Notes under the pieces: generated by a model
Told to the model about the DNA's origin: nothing
What the model saw: the letters and a program-made list of their open reading frames with translations, nothing else
Database searches by the model: none
In this document: piece after piece, positions 1 through 12,054 of the stretch
Numbering within the stretch: position 1 is the first letter of the stretch
Layout of the letters: the number at the start of each line of letters is the position of its first letter
Source: Leptasterias polaris
Lineage: Eukaryota > Echinodermata > Asteroidea > Forcipulatida > Asteriidae
Assembly: GCA_037783415.1 (NCBI GenBank)
Contig: JAZGTN010000162.1
Span: forward strand, 1,674,001 to 1,738,000
Length of the DNA: 64,000 nucleotides
Direction of reading: 5' to 3'
Position numbers and translations under genes: made by a program

Positions 1-830
1 TGAATAAAAAGACACTCGCAGTAAAAATTACTGATTCATGGTCTCTTATGTACAAATTGGTAGTTAACAATTTAAAACAAATTTAAAAGCAGTGAACGGC
101 AAAATGCATACACGAACAAATAAAACAGCGAATAAAAGGGCAAATGACCCGGAATTAAAACAAAGAGACTAACATAGCCCACTACTCTCACTACACAGAT
201 CGGGAAGCATGCTTTAAATTGATAATAAATAGAAATTAAGAGGAGGAAAAAGAAAAGTAAAACAATGTGATTAGGTAGAAGAAAAACAAAAGTCACAGAC
301 AGAGTCAAACACGAGGCCGTTCGCAACAGCACCCAACATAAGGGCAACAATAAAAGAAATAAAAAAAAACACATATTATTATAAAAATATGTTATTATGA
401 CAGTAACCAAGGATGGAATTGTGCTGGTCTTGTAACGGTTAGTGCCCCATTTTATAGACGACAGCTGGTCGGAATTTCTTAAAATATTATATCTCTTCGG
501 ATGAATCCAATTACTGGAATTCATCAATGAGGTTCCGAAATACTGGCCGAGCTCTTCAAATCTTGCTAAAACAGGTTCAATTTGAAGTTTCCAGCAGGTT
601 TCACTGTAAGGTTTAGAAATGCAGATGTCGGTGGAAAGGATAATGCAAAACGCCTTTCTCTTTTACCTCTCAAGGCACTCTGTTTTTGATTTGGGCAAAC
701 CACGGAAGAAGAAACAGGAGAAGCGTATTCCAGAGTGGGTCTGACATAACTATTGTAAATAAACTGTTAATGAAGTCAGCCTGTGGGAGATTGCAACGTT
801 GGGGTGCATCCAACTAAATAGATAGACAGC
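1..830 (-). mobile_element. LINE 3' end remnant (left outer arm)
   Basis: Read on the minus strand, this stretch matches the plus-strand sequence at about 26250-27090. It carries the degenerate end of a non-LTR reverse transcriptase, with a motif resembling YVRPTLEYASPV, followed by a pyrimidine-rich 3' region. The match begins at the first base of the window, so the repeat probably continues outside it. The reading frame is broken. The open frame at 72-527 is only 3' untranslated LINE sequence. Confidence 0.6.
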
Positions 831-1796
831 AGATCGTCGGCCTCAATAATATTTTGTAGGCCCTCAAAATATTCTCTTGTAGACAGATTTGGGAGCCAAA
901 ATAAAAGGGATACAAAATAAAATTTAGCTCAATGGGGGTTGTTGACTTCCAACTCGAGGTATTTTGGATGGCATAGGCCCTGAAATAAATGGTCCTTTGC
1001 CGAGATGTGTAGGGACATTTTTCAAGATTGATGCTCGGACGTTTTTAAAATTACACCGGTGCAGGGGTGTGGTTTTCTTTTCTATTTGGAGGGGGGTGTT
1101 TGTGTGTTGGGGGGCGGGGGGGGGGGGGGGGTAATTCGACGGGCCCAGGGACTCCCCATATCAAATTGAGCAGAGGATAAAGGAGTCAAAGGAAAAGTTC
1201 CCCTTTACAGTAAAACGCTGCGAGACTTCCAAGTATTTTATGTGGGTTTTTAACTAGTATTTAGCATTTTGCGCTGTATATGGTGTTATGGACGGGTTGG
1301 CCGGCCTAGCCATCCCGCCCAAGGGATCGCAACTCAACAATGAAACACAATTTGAACGTTTTCTTCTTGAAACATATACACACCACAGGGTGTTTTATTT
1401 GAACACAACTCAAATGAGAAACTAGAAAATACACTTAATGAAATAATAAAGGAATAATGCACCGTCGACTCGGTGGCGCACCTGAAGGAGACAGACTACG
1501 AGTCGACGTTGAATGTGCCTTATATACAAAGTTATTACATAACATCCACCATGGAGGTATTTTAACTCCATGCAACAGTCAGGTGCACATAATCACCATG
1601 ATCAATAAGCGTGAAACCAAACATAACTGTGGGCGGGGTAAACGTCATCACAATGGTATGGGAGTGTTAATGGGGCGAAGAGCATTCGGAGAAAGTCAAG
1701 TTTCCTCTTTAATTCTGTACACATACTTCCAACCTGCGTGTTTCACATCATATCCTCTTGAACAAGAATGGCCACCAATTTGACACAATCACAACA

Positions 1797-2022
1797 CACT
1801 GCAAACATCAGGGTGTTTAAATAGACACCAAACAGGTGTAATTGTCAAATATAAACACCGAAAAAAGAATAAAAGTTTACACCATTGAGTGTTTAAAAAA
1901 AATTCTGCCAATACAGTTACATTGGTGTTATTTTAACACCCTAGAGGTTAAGTTTGATTCTCTATTGGTATCTATGTGAAAACACTCATCGTATAAATTT
2001 TAACACCCCAGTTTTTGCAGAG
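1797..2022. mobile_element. CACTG-terminus MITE, left copy
   Basis: About 226 bases with terminal inverted repeats beginning CACTGCAAA and ending near TTTTTGCAG. The interior carries several GGTGTT/AACACC motifs. An inverted copy of nearly equal length lies at 25232-25457. There is no coding capacity. The superfamily is uncertain; CACTG ends suggest an EnSpm- or Chapaev-like origin. Confidence 0.55.
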
Positions 2023-2032
2023 CAGAGTCAGC

Positions 2033-2354
2033 TTTAGCCCTTTTCACACTGCCTCTCTTACCCCCGTGGAATACAGCCCCGGGGAGGCCCCTGGGTATTT
2101 TTTACCCTACGGTTACCCCGGCACACTTTCACACTATCTCCGCCTAGGTCCCTATTCCACAGGGTTCCTGTTACATGTTTCAAGAATACCCCGGGGTTTT
2201 ACCGCTTACCCCTACTCCGGAGCAGGGGTGGCTATTCCTCGGGGTATATGCACACTTGCCGGGGCAGACAGGGGGTAAAGCGATCATAGTGTGAAAAGGC
2301 CGACCGTTATTCCACGGGGTTGCCCACGGGGAATAGAGTATTGTGAAAAGCGCT
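2033..2354. mobile_element. MITE with AGCSCTTTTCACA ends
   Basis: The left end reads AGCCCTTTTCACAC and the right end is the inverse of AGCGCTTTTCACA. The interior is rich in runs of C and G (CCCCGG, GGGGTA). It interrupts the outer inverted repeat: the matching right arm reads straight through at about 25215-25232. The insertion therefore postdates that duplication. The target-site duplication is not clear. Confidence 0.5.
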
Positions 2355-2390
2355 ATGTGAAAAACTCGCACATCAGTTGGTGGTTTACGA

Positions 2391-4322
2391 AAGCATTAGA
2401 TCATGACTTGACATTTATTATATAGGGATAGGTTTTATCTTATTTTCAGCTGACCAGTGGTCGAGACAGTTTAGTGGCTGCTGCACAAGTGCGGTTTTAG
2501 GATCAGGAGCACCTCGTTTGGCTCTAGTTCCGGTCATCAACATACTTGTTGTGAAAGACTTCAGGTGTACCAGAAATAAAGTAACCTATGACAAAACAAA
2601 AACAAAAAAGCAATCGGATCAACACATATCATGACTTCTCCTTTTATATATCTTCACGTTTTCGTATTAATTAGCTCTCAGAGGCCGATGTGTTGCTGAC
2701 GATGATCATTTTATTTGTAACTCCATAGTCTAATAAATAACTATCAGCCACCACCCTTATAATAAGCAAACCGATTTCCTGCCTCAAGGGTGTTTGTAAC
2801 ATTGGTAATAGTAAAACAAAAATGTTCACAGATTCACGCATAACTTATACATGGTATAAACATGGTCATGGAGGGAAACCCCCTTTAAAATATATTTGCT
2901 TGAAATGCTATAGTTTTTGAGAAATGAGTAAAACAGTTTTGGTCTCGCGAGTCAAAAACTCAAAAACATTTAAGGTTTTCCCCCACTTTTTTTCTCGTGA
3001 TTCCAATGACCGATTGAGCTTAAACTTTCACAGGTTTGTATTTCATGTGTATGTTGTATTTCATGTGTATGTGTGGATACTGGTCTTTGACAATTATATT
3101 ACTAATGTTACACGTGTATGACACGCCAAAGCGGAATGTATTAAACCCTGCAAGGAAACTGCGGCAACATAAAAAAAATACCGCAACATTAAAAAAACAA
3201 CTCAACATTAAAAAAATATATTCAACAATTTTACAAGTTTTTGTCAACAGCAATATTTATTGTCCAACATTTACAAAAACTTGTCAACATTTTTTAAAAA
3301 CATGCATCAACATGCGGAATTCATTCAACCCTGGACGGCAGCTGCAACAACATTTCAAAATATACACCACAACATTTAAAACAAACATTCAACAACTTTA
3401 TAAGCTGTTTCAAGAGTAACATTAACCGTTCAACATAACAAAAAATGAGGCGATTAGTTCTTTCAAAAACATATGTTGATGCATATTATTACTGGTAACC
3501 AATGTAACTCTTTTGAGATAGGCGTAGTGGAAAAACCATGCATACACCTATTATTAGTGTGTTGGAGACAGTACATAAGCCGAAAAGTTTACTTAGCATC
3601 ATATCTGACTACAGTTCACCCTTCTGCATGATTATGCTGGTACAATTTTACAGCAGAGCAAGAGTTGAAGACCTAATAAATATGCTACTATATTGTGACG
3701 TCGGCTCCAGTCGCCGGGCGTTGGCACTGGATACAGGTGGTAGCGTCGGCACGGTGGTGTTGATTCCCTGCAGTGGTAGGCCACAGCACCAAGGTCTTTC
3801 TCTTCAAACACAGGACCAGGAACGGGATGGAAATAAGGGCAGCGGAATGAACCTCAGCTTACAGGGGAGGGGAGGGGTGGATTATTTTAGCCTGAGTCTT
3901 TATGACATAGAGCGGCCCCTATATTTTTAACCCTGGGTACCTTTAACCCGAAACGAGACGTTAGTATCAAATACAGACGACGGAGACTGTCTTCAAGCTG
4001 CAGTGGTCAGACGCCTTTATTCTTTCTTAATGCTCACGAGTTAACATCAATCCATGGTTACAATCATTCAGACTATTACACTCTTATAATACCCCCTCGA
4101 CTTCCTACTATTCTAATTTCATGATTCCCCAGATCCCGTGATTCTCCCCACCCCCAGCCCACTATGCCCAGACATCCCATTTTATAGAAAACCTAATCCC
4201 ATAGATACAACGCAAATATCCTGTCCCATTGAATAACGTACCATTCCAAACTGACCAATCATGGCCTAGAACGATCCTTACACAACATCGTCCGTGACTT
4301 GGACTCAGGCCAAGAACATGCT
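2391..4322. other. Non-coding stretch between outer arm and palindrome
   Basis: No gene is supported. At 2840-3120 there is one copy of a dispersed repeat shared with 33590-33860 (landmark AAACTTTCACAGGTTTGT). At 3140-3420 the sequence is A-rich with repeated CAACA/CATT words. From 3930 to 4320 it is C/T-biased and unidentified. The open frame at 3538-3930 has no recognisable domain. Confidence 0.4.
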
Positions 4323-4329
4323 TCCCAGT
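4323..4329. repeat. Putative target-site duplication, left
   Basis: TCCCAGT lies directly outside the left end of the palindrome and again at 21994-22000 just outside the right end. With one more base it becomes an 8 bp duplication with one mismatch (TTCCCAGT against ATCCCAGT). Confidence 0.6.
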
Positions 4330-4759
4330 ATGGTGTTCTAAAGGCGACTATGGTGTTCTAAAGACGACAGATATGCGTCGCGTCGTGCCGTCGCGTCGCC
4401 TATTCCGTCGTCCGTCGCGTCGTCCGTCGCGTCGTGCCGTCGCCCGTCGCGTCGTGCGTCGCGTCGTGCCGTCGCCCGTCGCGTCGCCTGTTTTTCAATT
4501 GATTTGCATGGTGACTTGGACATCCGTCGTCCGTCGCGTCGTGCCGTCGTCCGTCGCGTCGTGCCGTCGCGTCGTCCGTCGCGTCGTCCGTCGCGTCGTC
4601 CGTCGCGTCGTCCGTCGCCCGTCGCGTCGTCCGTCGTCCGTCGCGTCGTGCCGTCGTCCGTCGCGTCGTGCCGTCGCGTCGCCCGTCGTCCGTCGCGTCG
4701 TGCCGTCGCGTCGCCCGTCGTCCGTCGCGTCGTGCCGTCGTCCGTCGCGTCGCCTGTTT
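4330..4759 (+). repeat. Terminal tandem-repeat block A
   Basis: This is the outer left terminus. It begins with ATGGTGTTCTAAAGGCGACT, then the same end again from 4350 with ACGACAG. From about 4376 it consists of 12-13 base units of the type CGTCGCGTCGTC and CGTCGCGTCGTGC. A conserved non-repeat spacer (about 4488-4525, containing TTTTTCAATTGATTTGCATG) interrupts the array. The block is very CpG-dense in an otherwise AT-rich region. Confidence 0.8.
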
Positions 4760-5058
4760 TTAAATTGATTTGGACCTTATTTTCGCCAAAACGTTCTTCA
4801 CTTTTCTGTCAATTGGTGGCGCTCTTTGATTATTTCCGTCGAAGTGAGTCTGATGAGGTCGTCGAGATTCTAGATGGCAGATGTGTATAGTTTGATCAAT
4901 CCCTGCTTGCCGTGTCATCTCAACAATATCCTTTTAATTGTAAAAACATGTCAAGTATTAGTTTTTACTACCTCGGCCTCCCTACCATGCCTACTAGCCT
5001 GTAAAATAAAGCAATGTCAACAGCAGCATCGTAGGAAAAATACTACCTAAATTATTAT
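4760..5058. other. Unique sequence of the element, outer side
   Basis: Non-coding sequence between block A and the LINE insertion, repeated inverted at about 21311-21600. It contains GGTGGCGCTC, and a similar GGTGGCGCTG also flanks the inner blocks. It ends with the putative 15 bp target duplication of the L1-like element (5044-5058). Confidence 0.6.
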
Positions 5059-6165
5059 TATTATTTATTATTTTTTTTCTTTTGAGTGGAGCTCTTATAG
5101 ACTCCGTTTATTCAACTCAAGTAATTACAAGTATATACATCTCCTATGGAACATTAAAGCAAGTACTGATAGATCAGTACACAAGTACATATAGGTTACT
5201 AGAAACTAAAGGACAATGAACAAAGTTGATATTACATATCAAACAAAGGCAAGATCAAAACATGAAAAAGCAACCTAGTACAAGTAAAAAGATTAAAATT
5301 AAGGCCTACACAAAGGACAGTAACTGAGAGGTGACAAAATTCGATTTTGATCAGAACATAAATTTTGGACTCTCGTCTTCATTGAAAGTACACAGGAATT
5401 TGTACAATTTGTTAAAATTACTTGTTTGGAGCCTATTCCTCTCCCTTAGTAGAAATGATCTGAGAGTTTCTTTGTAGGTCTTGATAGTAATGTTTGTGTT
5501 TGTGAAAACGTTGTCCTCATTGAAGACCAGATCACACCGGATTCTCCAAATAACATTGATCATCATGCCAACAATTATCATAGATACAAATGACAAATTC
5601 ATACATACAATTCTTATACAATCACTGAGACAAAAGAAACGGCAGCCAGTTTGTTTCCTAATTAAAAATTCGACGTATAACCAGGGTTCAACCACCTCAT
5701 TACAGTATAGAAACAAATGTTCGACAGTTTCAGTGTCGGATTTACAGAAAGGACAGTCGACTGTATCTATGATTTTCATGCGTTTAAGTTTATCTCGGGT
5801 TGGCAGAATCCTGTGATAAAGTCTTAAAAGGTGTCCTTGTCTTTGGCGTCCATAATATTGTTCATGTTTAATTTGGTCCAAATATTGGCCCAGTCGAACT
5901 TATCAGTGAGGCCTAAAATCGAGGCCCACTTTTCCTGTGCTTTTGGAAAAACAAATTATTTGACCTTCAATGATTTGTACATTAATTTCGTGGTAATTTC
6001 AGAAAAAGGTACCAAACCCTGATCCCCATGGTCAATTTGGAACTGAGCCACCTGCTTGGATGGTCATTAGGCCCACAACGTTTTTCTTTGAAGAGGACAG
6101 GATTGATGTTTTGTTCGAAGACGTTTAGCTATGCGTCCAGCAGTGATACGATTAATTTCACACTT
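5059..6165 (-). mobile_element. L1/Tx1-like LINE, 3' part (left arm)
   Basis: The minus strand encodes the C-terminal part of an L1/Tx1-type ORF2. A zinc-binding reverse-transcriptase domain (zf-RVT) is visible at 5351-5881: LRLYHRILPTRDKLKR followed by CPFC and then EHLFLYC. The frame continues upstream with stops. The 5' part lies at 9196-10278, separated by the CR1/L2-like insertion; the reading frame resumes in phase across it, with ACACTT (AAGTGT on the other strand) at both junctions. Near the 3' end there is an AATAAA-like signal and an AAT-rich tail. The near-identical copy in the right arm is at 20239-21310. Confidence 0.7.
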
Positions 6166-9100
6166 CAAGGTTCAAGGTTCAAGGTTCGTTTATTTCCACA
6201 GTATCAAAAAAGCAAAAGGCAATAATAAATACATCAAAAGTAATCATTACATAATGCAAAGTAAATGTTTTACAGCATAGGTTTGAAGAATATTACATGT
6301 AAACAAAAAAAGCATTATGTGACACTGCAGAGGGATCCATTTAAAAAGCAAAGCTTGTAGGCAATGGTCCCTATAGTGACATGCATATGCATTGAGATTA
6401 AAAAATAATTTTGTGAACCGTGGAGGTCCGTGGTCGAGTCGAGCCACCAATAAACAAATATAATAGCAGGTCTCAATGCACATGCATGTTACAAAGAAAA
6501 ATCAGCAAACACTATAATACAATCAAATAACGAGAACAAACATTGGACTAGGACTAACACAACAATCAAACACAACAATCTTGCCGGTCAGCAATATAGT
6601 ATCGAACGAAATCATGAGTGATGCAAAAGCAGCGTATCCCTCGATGGATTTAACATAGTGTGGCTATGGATGATAGTATACACCATGGATCCCATGTAGG
6701 AGACCACCCGAGTCTGCACTGTGGTATGGTTCAAAATACAATGTACATCTGTAAAAAACTCATCAACAATAAGATTTCAGTATATCAGCTTTAAAGACAC
6801 GTTTAAAAGTAAACAAGCTTTTGGAGGCTTTAAGTTTTTCATTAAGCATGTTCCAAAGCATAGGTCCCTCATGTTTAATAGTTTTAAGAGCGAGGGAAGT
6901 ACGAGTGTAAGAAATGTGATAATTAGAAGCTTGGCGGGTAAAATGGGAATGTACATCTGAGTTTAAAGAAAAAATTGATTGAATAGCAGAAGGTAAATTG
7001 TTACAAGTGAGTTGATACATGAGGGACCCAAGCTGAAGACAATAAATATCATTCACTTTAAAATTGCATATTTATGGAAAAGGGGATCTGTATGTGCGTT
7101 AAATTCAGCAAAATTAATGATACGAAGAGCTCGCTTCTGTAAGAGAAGAAGTCTATTAGGATTGGTAGTAGAACTTGATCCCCATGCAAGTATCCCGTAG
7201 TTAAGATAAGAACCGATCAATGTATTTTATAAAGAGATTGTAAAACCAGTTCAGGCATAAAATGCTTGATCCTAATGATCACACCAATATTTCTAGCAAT
7301 AATTTTACACTGTAATCAACATGACTATTCCATGATAGTCTATGGTCAACAAAAAGTCCTAGAAACTTGCAACAATCAGTTTCCAGTGATTTCAATGTCA
7401 TTAATCTTTATAGGACTTGGAAGGTCTCTGACTGAATTACTGAACAACATGCAGTTAGTTTTAGTGATATTTAGGGATAGTTTATTGACCGTAAACCAGG
7501 TGGCAACTAGTTTGAGCTCATTGTTAACAGTGTTTACAAGATAGTCAAGGTTACTATGGGAAAAGAATAAATTAGAGTCATCCGCAAATAATATAAATGA
7601 AAGCACACTAGAAGAATTTGTGAAATCATTAATGTATATGGTGAATAACAAAGGCCCGAGGATTGATCCTTGAGGTACTCCATACGTAAGGACATCAGAC
7701 TCAGATTTAATGCCATTGACGGAAACATATTGTGGCCTGTCTGAAAGATAACTCTTAAACCATTCATGGGGAATTCCACGGATACCATAGTTGGGAAGTT
7801 TATGCAATAGTATTTGATGGTCTATTGTATCAAAAGCCTTTGAAAGATCAAGGAACACCCCCAAAGTATGATTGGAGTCATCGATAGCATTAGTAACTTT
7901 ATCAATAAAATCAAGGAGTGCATGAATGGTTGAATGTTTGCTACGGAAACCAAACTGTTGATTTGTTAAAATTTCAAACTTATTCAGAAAATTAATGGTA
8001 CGGGCATAGACACATTTTTCAAAGATCTTTGAAAAACATGAAAGAATAGAGATGGGCCTATAATTGGATATATTGTTACGATCACCCTTTTTGAAAACTG
8101 GTGGGACTTTAGCAATTTTTATTTCTGATGGAACAATGCCAGTCGTAAAAGAAGTATTGACAATATGAACAAGTGGTTTACTTATGGCAAAAATTGACTT
8201 ATTGATAATGGAAATATTGATCAGGTCATGACCAGAACTTTTTTTATTTTGTAAATTTTTTACAATGTCCAAAATTTCATGTTCAAATACTGGAGTAAAA
8301 AAGAAGGAATTAAAATTAGGGTTGGGCATATAATCAGCAAAACTAAGGGGTGAATGAGTAGGTTGGATGTTTTTAGCAAGGTTGGGACCAATATTGATAA
8401 AGTATTGATTAAAATGATTGGCGATTTGATTTGGGTTGTCAATTAAATTCCCATTAACAATGATGCTGTTAATACCATGAGAATGGGTATTTTTATTCAA
8501 AACAGAATTTATAACCTTCCAGGTATTACGGATGTTATTTCTTTCTTTTTCAAACTGAAGGGAATAGTACTTTTTTTTACAAAGACGTAGAAGGCTAGTC
8601 AAGGTGTTTTTATACTTGATATACTTGCATTTATGTGAGGTTGTAGGGTTGGACAAGTACTGACGATACAATTTATTCTTTTTCTTAATAGATTTGAGGA
8701 GGAAATGTGTAATCCAAGGGGTAGTTGAAATATGATTAGATTTGGTATTGTTGTTTTGTCTAACTAAAGGTGTATTTTGATCGTACAGAAAAATAGAATT
8801 ATCCAGAAAAGTATTATAAGCAGCTGTATCAGGATTATTACAACTAAGGACATTGGTCCAGTCAAAAGAGTGTAAGTCGTCAATAAACTGTTCAAGGTTC
8901 ACATTAGACACATTTCGAGAAAAAGGTAAATTGTGATTATGAGAAGAACTTGAGTTTGGAGACTGAACGAACATAAAAATTGGCAGATGATCTGAGATAT
9001 CAGAGATTAAAATACCAGATTTTGAGGAAGGAAGAATATTTGATAAAAAATTATCGATAAGTGTAGCAGAAGTATCAGTAATACGTGTGGGCATATGGAT

Positions 9101-9195
9101 TTGGGGGAGGAAAGAGTGAGATGTAAATAAGTCGATAAAGGACTGGGAGCTAGGATTGGTTGGAATTAGTAAATTTATGTTGAAATCACCTGATC
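6166..9195 (-). mobile_element. CR1/L2-like LINE inserted in the L1-like LINE (left arm)
   Basis: A 5'-truncated non-LTR element of about 3.0 kb. On the minus strand it starts within the endonuclease (GDFN motif near 9190, SDHLPI at about 9000) and carries the reverse transcriptase. The 3' end has a TTCAAGG tandem tail (three units here). It is flanked by ACACTT at 6160-6165 and 9196-9201, a 6 bp target duplication. Antisense frames at 6721-7544 are shadows. Confidence 0.75.
7376..9094 (-). pseudogene. Reverse transcriptase ORF, CR1/L2-like, 5'-truncated
   Basis: A continuous 572-codon frame. It holds the tail of an apurinic endonuclease domain (SDHLPI near residue 35) and then a full reverse transcriptase core: PVFKKGDRNNISNYRPIS, NQQFGFRSKHST, GVFLDLSKAFDTIDH, YGVPQGSILGPLLFTIYIND and the catalytic FADD. 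The frame breaks just before 7376; the C-terminal region continues in another frame at 6763-7056 (LGSLMYQLTCNN, GPMLWNMLNEKLK). It has lost its N-terminus and is therefore probably inactive. The right-arm copy is more damaged. Confidence 0.75.
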
Positions 9196-10278
9196 ACACT
9201 TGATCCTAGCCAATTCCTTAAAGGTAATTAGTCTGTTATTTTTAACAACATGTTGAAATTTGATGATGTTATTCTTTGTTAAAACAGGACTCGCTAAATC
9301 GTTATCCTTATTAATCGCAACCACTGAATTATGCCAGAGAGGGATATTCATTACTTCCAAAACTGAGGTGAATTCTGGTCTGAAAACACCCCCTGATTTT
9401 TCGTAGGCTGCAAAAAGGTCCATATAAAAGGGAGTGGTCTGGTGACTTTTTCTTGGTTTTACCAAACACATACCAACCAAGATTATGGCTTTCGCCGGGT
9501 TTCTCGATCCAATAGTTAAAGAAGGATTTCCATTTACCATTACTTTTGATATAATACTCAACCACATCAGTTTTAGACTGCGTAACCTGACCCTGACGTC
9601 CAAAAGACCTGTCCCTCCCATGTATCGAGGTCCGGTGATAGTGGCACGCTTGATTTTGTCCGGTTTACCTGACCAGTAAAAACTAAAAATAATGTTTTCT
9701 ATTTTCTTTACACACTCTCTTTAGAAATATCGGCATGCTGGATAATTTTAACACATTCAGTTCCACCATGGTTCCACCTGGACACTGAATACCATGCAAC
9801 CCATTATTGATTCTAATTAGAGTTCCTAAACCTTCTGCACAGACTGCATATAACAATGGAGACAGGGGACACCCTTGTCTGATACCTCTACTTATTTGGA
9901 AAGGTCTGCCAATGAAGTTATTTACAATGACGCAACTCTCAGGATTACTATATAAAAGCTTGATCCATTGAATGAATTTGGGGGGAATCCCCATTTTCTC
10001 AAGCATGGTAAACATATAATTCCAATTAATTCTATCGAAAACCTTCTCCTGATCGATGCTTAAAATAGCTGCTTCCTTATTGTTCCAATTATAATCTATG
10101 CTATCACGCAAAAGTGTGAGGTTGTCGTGATTTTTTCTCCCCGGTACACCACATGTCTGTTATCTGTCACCTATTATGAAAGGCATGGCCCTTTTTAACC
10201 TATTTGTGAGAACTTTGGCCAACAGTTTGTAATCTACATTTAAAAGGCTAATCGGTCTCCAGTTCTTGAGATCAAATT
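9196..10278 (-). mobile_element. L1/Tx1-like LINE, 5' part (left arm)
   Basis: The minus strand encodes the reverse transcriptase of an L1/Tx1-type element, truncated at the 5' side. Motifs from 10278 downward: [20 protein letters not shown], the block AAILSIDQEKVFDRINW (9683-10111), then RQGCPLSPLLYAVCAE. A frameshift follows, and the frame at 9175-9621 continues with the region after the catalytic core. The L2-like LINE interrupts it at 9195. A 13-15 bp direct repeat with one indel at 10279-10292 and 5044-5058 is its likely target duplication. Confidence 0.7.
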
Positions 10279-12054
10279 TACCTAATTATTATCCACATGG
10301 TTGGTGGGCTTGCACAAAATTACTTTATTGATTATAAAGCGATGAAAAATTACTTTATTGATTATGAAGCGATGACAAAAAGCAAAACCATAAAGCAATA
10401 AATCAAGTGAATTCTAAACCAAGACCAACAGTAACACTACTGAACTAACAGGATTTATAAAAACCACTAAAAACAACAAAACACATGTGCCAAGGAAGGT
10501 TACAAATTAAAATCAAAATGGCTCTAAAATCGAGTCCATAGCAGTAATGACTTGAAACAGGCAAAACTTAAAAACATGAAGAACCACCAGTACATAAAAT
10601 CAAAGAAGTGATGGTGGGAGAACACACAGGCTGCTATCTGTAAACTATAATACATTTAATGTGTGACTTAATTACCACTACTTGAGGATTAAGGATTAAA
10701 CAAGAGGGTTGTTTATTACAGACGATTCCTTGAAATGAACTTGGGTGCTACAAGAGATTAAGTTGGAATAAACAGTGGAAGGGAACATACTTGTCTCTCC
10801 GTGGTCCTTTCTCTATGCTCCTACTGAACACGGTTTTTCTGGACCTGTTACATAATAAGCCATCAAAAGGGAGAAACTTCCTCTAGCAGTAAACACAAGA
10901 AGTAAAATTACATCAACAAACTCTCACACCAAATTTTAACCAAACAGATAATTATTGTTACATCCTTCCCTTTTTAAACTTTGAGTGGGAAGAGGTAAAC
11001 TTCTCTAACAATGAGAAATGTTTCGGAAGAAAAAGGTGATAAAATTAACTAGTGTTCATTAATAAAGTAAATTTTCATGGCGAATATTCAAATAGAATTA
11101 CTGGCTGGAAATAGTAAGTTTGTTACTTTCGGTCATTTCCCATTGTTTTGTTTTTTTGTTTTTTTAAACAGAAGTTATGTGTGCATGCCTTTTTCACAGT
11201 AAATAATAATATATGCCATAATATGACAGAAGAGTTAATTTACCAGAGTACATGTAGTAGTGATTAAAGTGGTAATTGGCCCGTTTATCTTAAAATATGT
11301 AATATCAATAATATTTGTAATGACAACGGATTAATATATCGCCTTTCGCAAGCCTGAAAGTTCATAAGTAGCAACAATTATGCAAAAAGGAGGCAAAGAC
11401 AAAAATTCTTTGTTTAACACCAAATCATTAAAAAAAATACATGGTCATGAGTCCTTGGTGTTTCTAACATTAAAACAAAATACATGGTCATGAGTCCTTG
11501 GTGTTTCTAACTTGATGATAAATTTGTAAATGTTCATTTCAATACTGATTGGGCAATAAATTACGGAGTGACACAATGGTCGAGTATGATTTATCTGTCA
11601 CTAGTCATGTCAATATTTAGCAGGTTTATTAACTGATACCTTTCATTTGGCCTGAACGGCTTTTCCAAATTGACGGTTTCATCTTTGAATTGTTAACATG
11701 TGTGAGATTTTTAGAAGTGACAGAGTTATGGATCACACAATAGAGAGTAACGTTACACGAAGTGACACATTACAGGAAACAAATCACTTTGAGAAAACTT
11801 GAAAACGGTGTATAACATTAATAATGTGCCATACATTTCCATCGGTAACTTGCTCTGATAGCTCCCTCGGAAGCTCGGAACATGGGGGTTATTTTCGATT
11901 CATCAATGACACTTCAACCACACAACAACAACATCATACGTCTGTCATCATTTCACAAGTACATGGACAAGAGTGCCACTGAAAAAGTCATTAGTTTTTT
12001 AACTGTACCATGATGCACAGTCTCTTGCAGCGCCACCAGGAGGCACAAAAGGAC
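10279..12054. other. Unique non-coding core of the element, left arm
   Basis: AT-rich sequence without recognisable coding. It contains two short local duplications: the words around TTACTTTATTGATTAT (10319-10372) and ACATGGTCATGAGTCCTTGG (about 11440-11510). An inverted copy is at about 12906-14667. With the two LINE insertions removed, the base element of each arm would be only about 2.9 kb. Confidence 0.6.

Larger units (their letters stand above)
1..2390. repeat. Left arm of the outer inverted repeat
   Basis: This arm is an inverted copy of 25185-27090. Matching landmarks in order are the LINE tail, the block around GGGCCCAGGGACTCCC (1140-1160 against 25975-25990), a CACTG-type MITE, and TTGGTGGTTTAC near 2377. 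The left arm has extra material at about 1290-1670 (unidentified) and a MITE at 2033-2354 that the right arm lacks. The arms differ at many positions, so this pair is clearly older than the inner palindrome. Confidence 0.65.

Noticed and set aside
72..527. 151-codon hydrophobic frame on the minus strand
   Set aside because: It is the pyrimidine-rich 3' region of a LINE remnant; the inverse copy at 26749-27015 shows the same with frame changes.
2015..2278. 87-codon frame rich in G, Y and P
   Set aside because: Coincides with the CG-rich interior of a MITE.
3538..3930. 130-codon frame
   Set aside because: No domain or homologue within the window; considered chance.
4338..4890. Long arginine/serine-rich open frames on both strands across the CG-rich repeat (also at 11991-12961 and 21479-22052)
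   Set aside because: The repeat unit has no stop codon in any frame, so frames open in all phases and both strands. The RRPSRR-like peptides are artefacts of a minisatellite.
6721..7544. Plus-strand frames inside the left LINE (also 17390-17925 and 17977-18240 on the minus strand)
   Set aside because: Antisense shadows of the reverse transcriptase gene.
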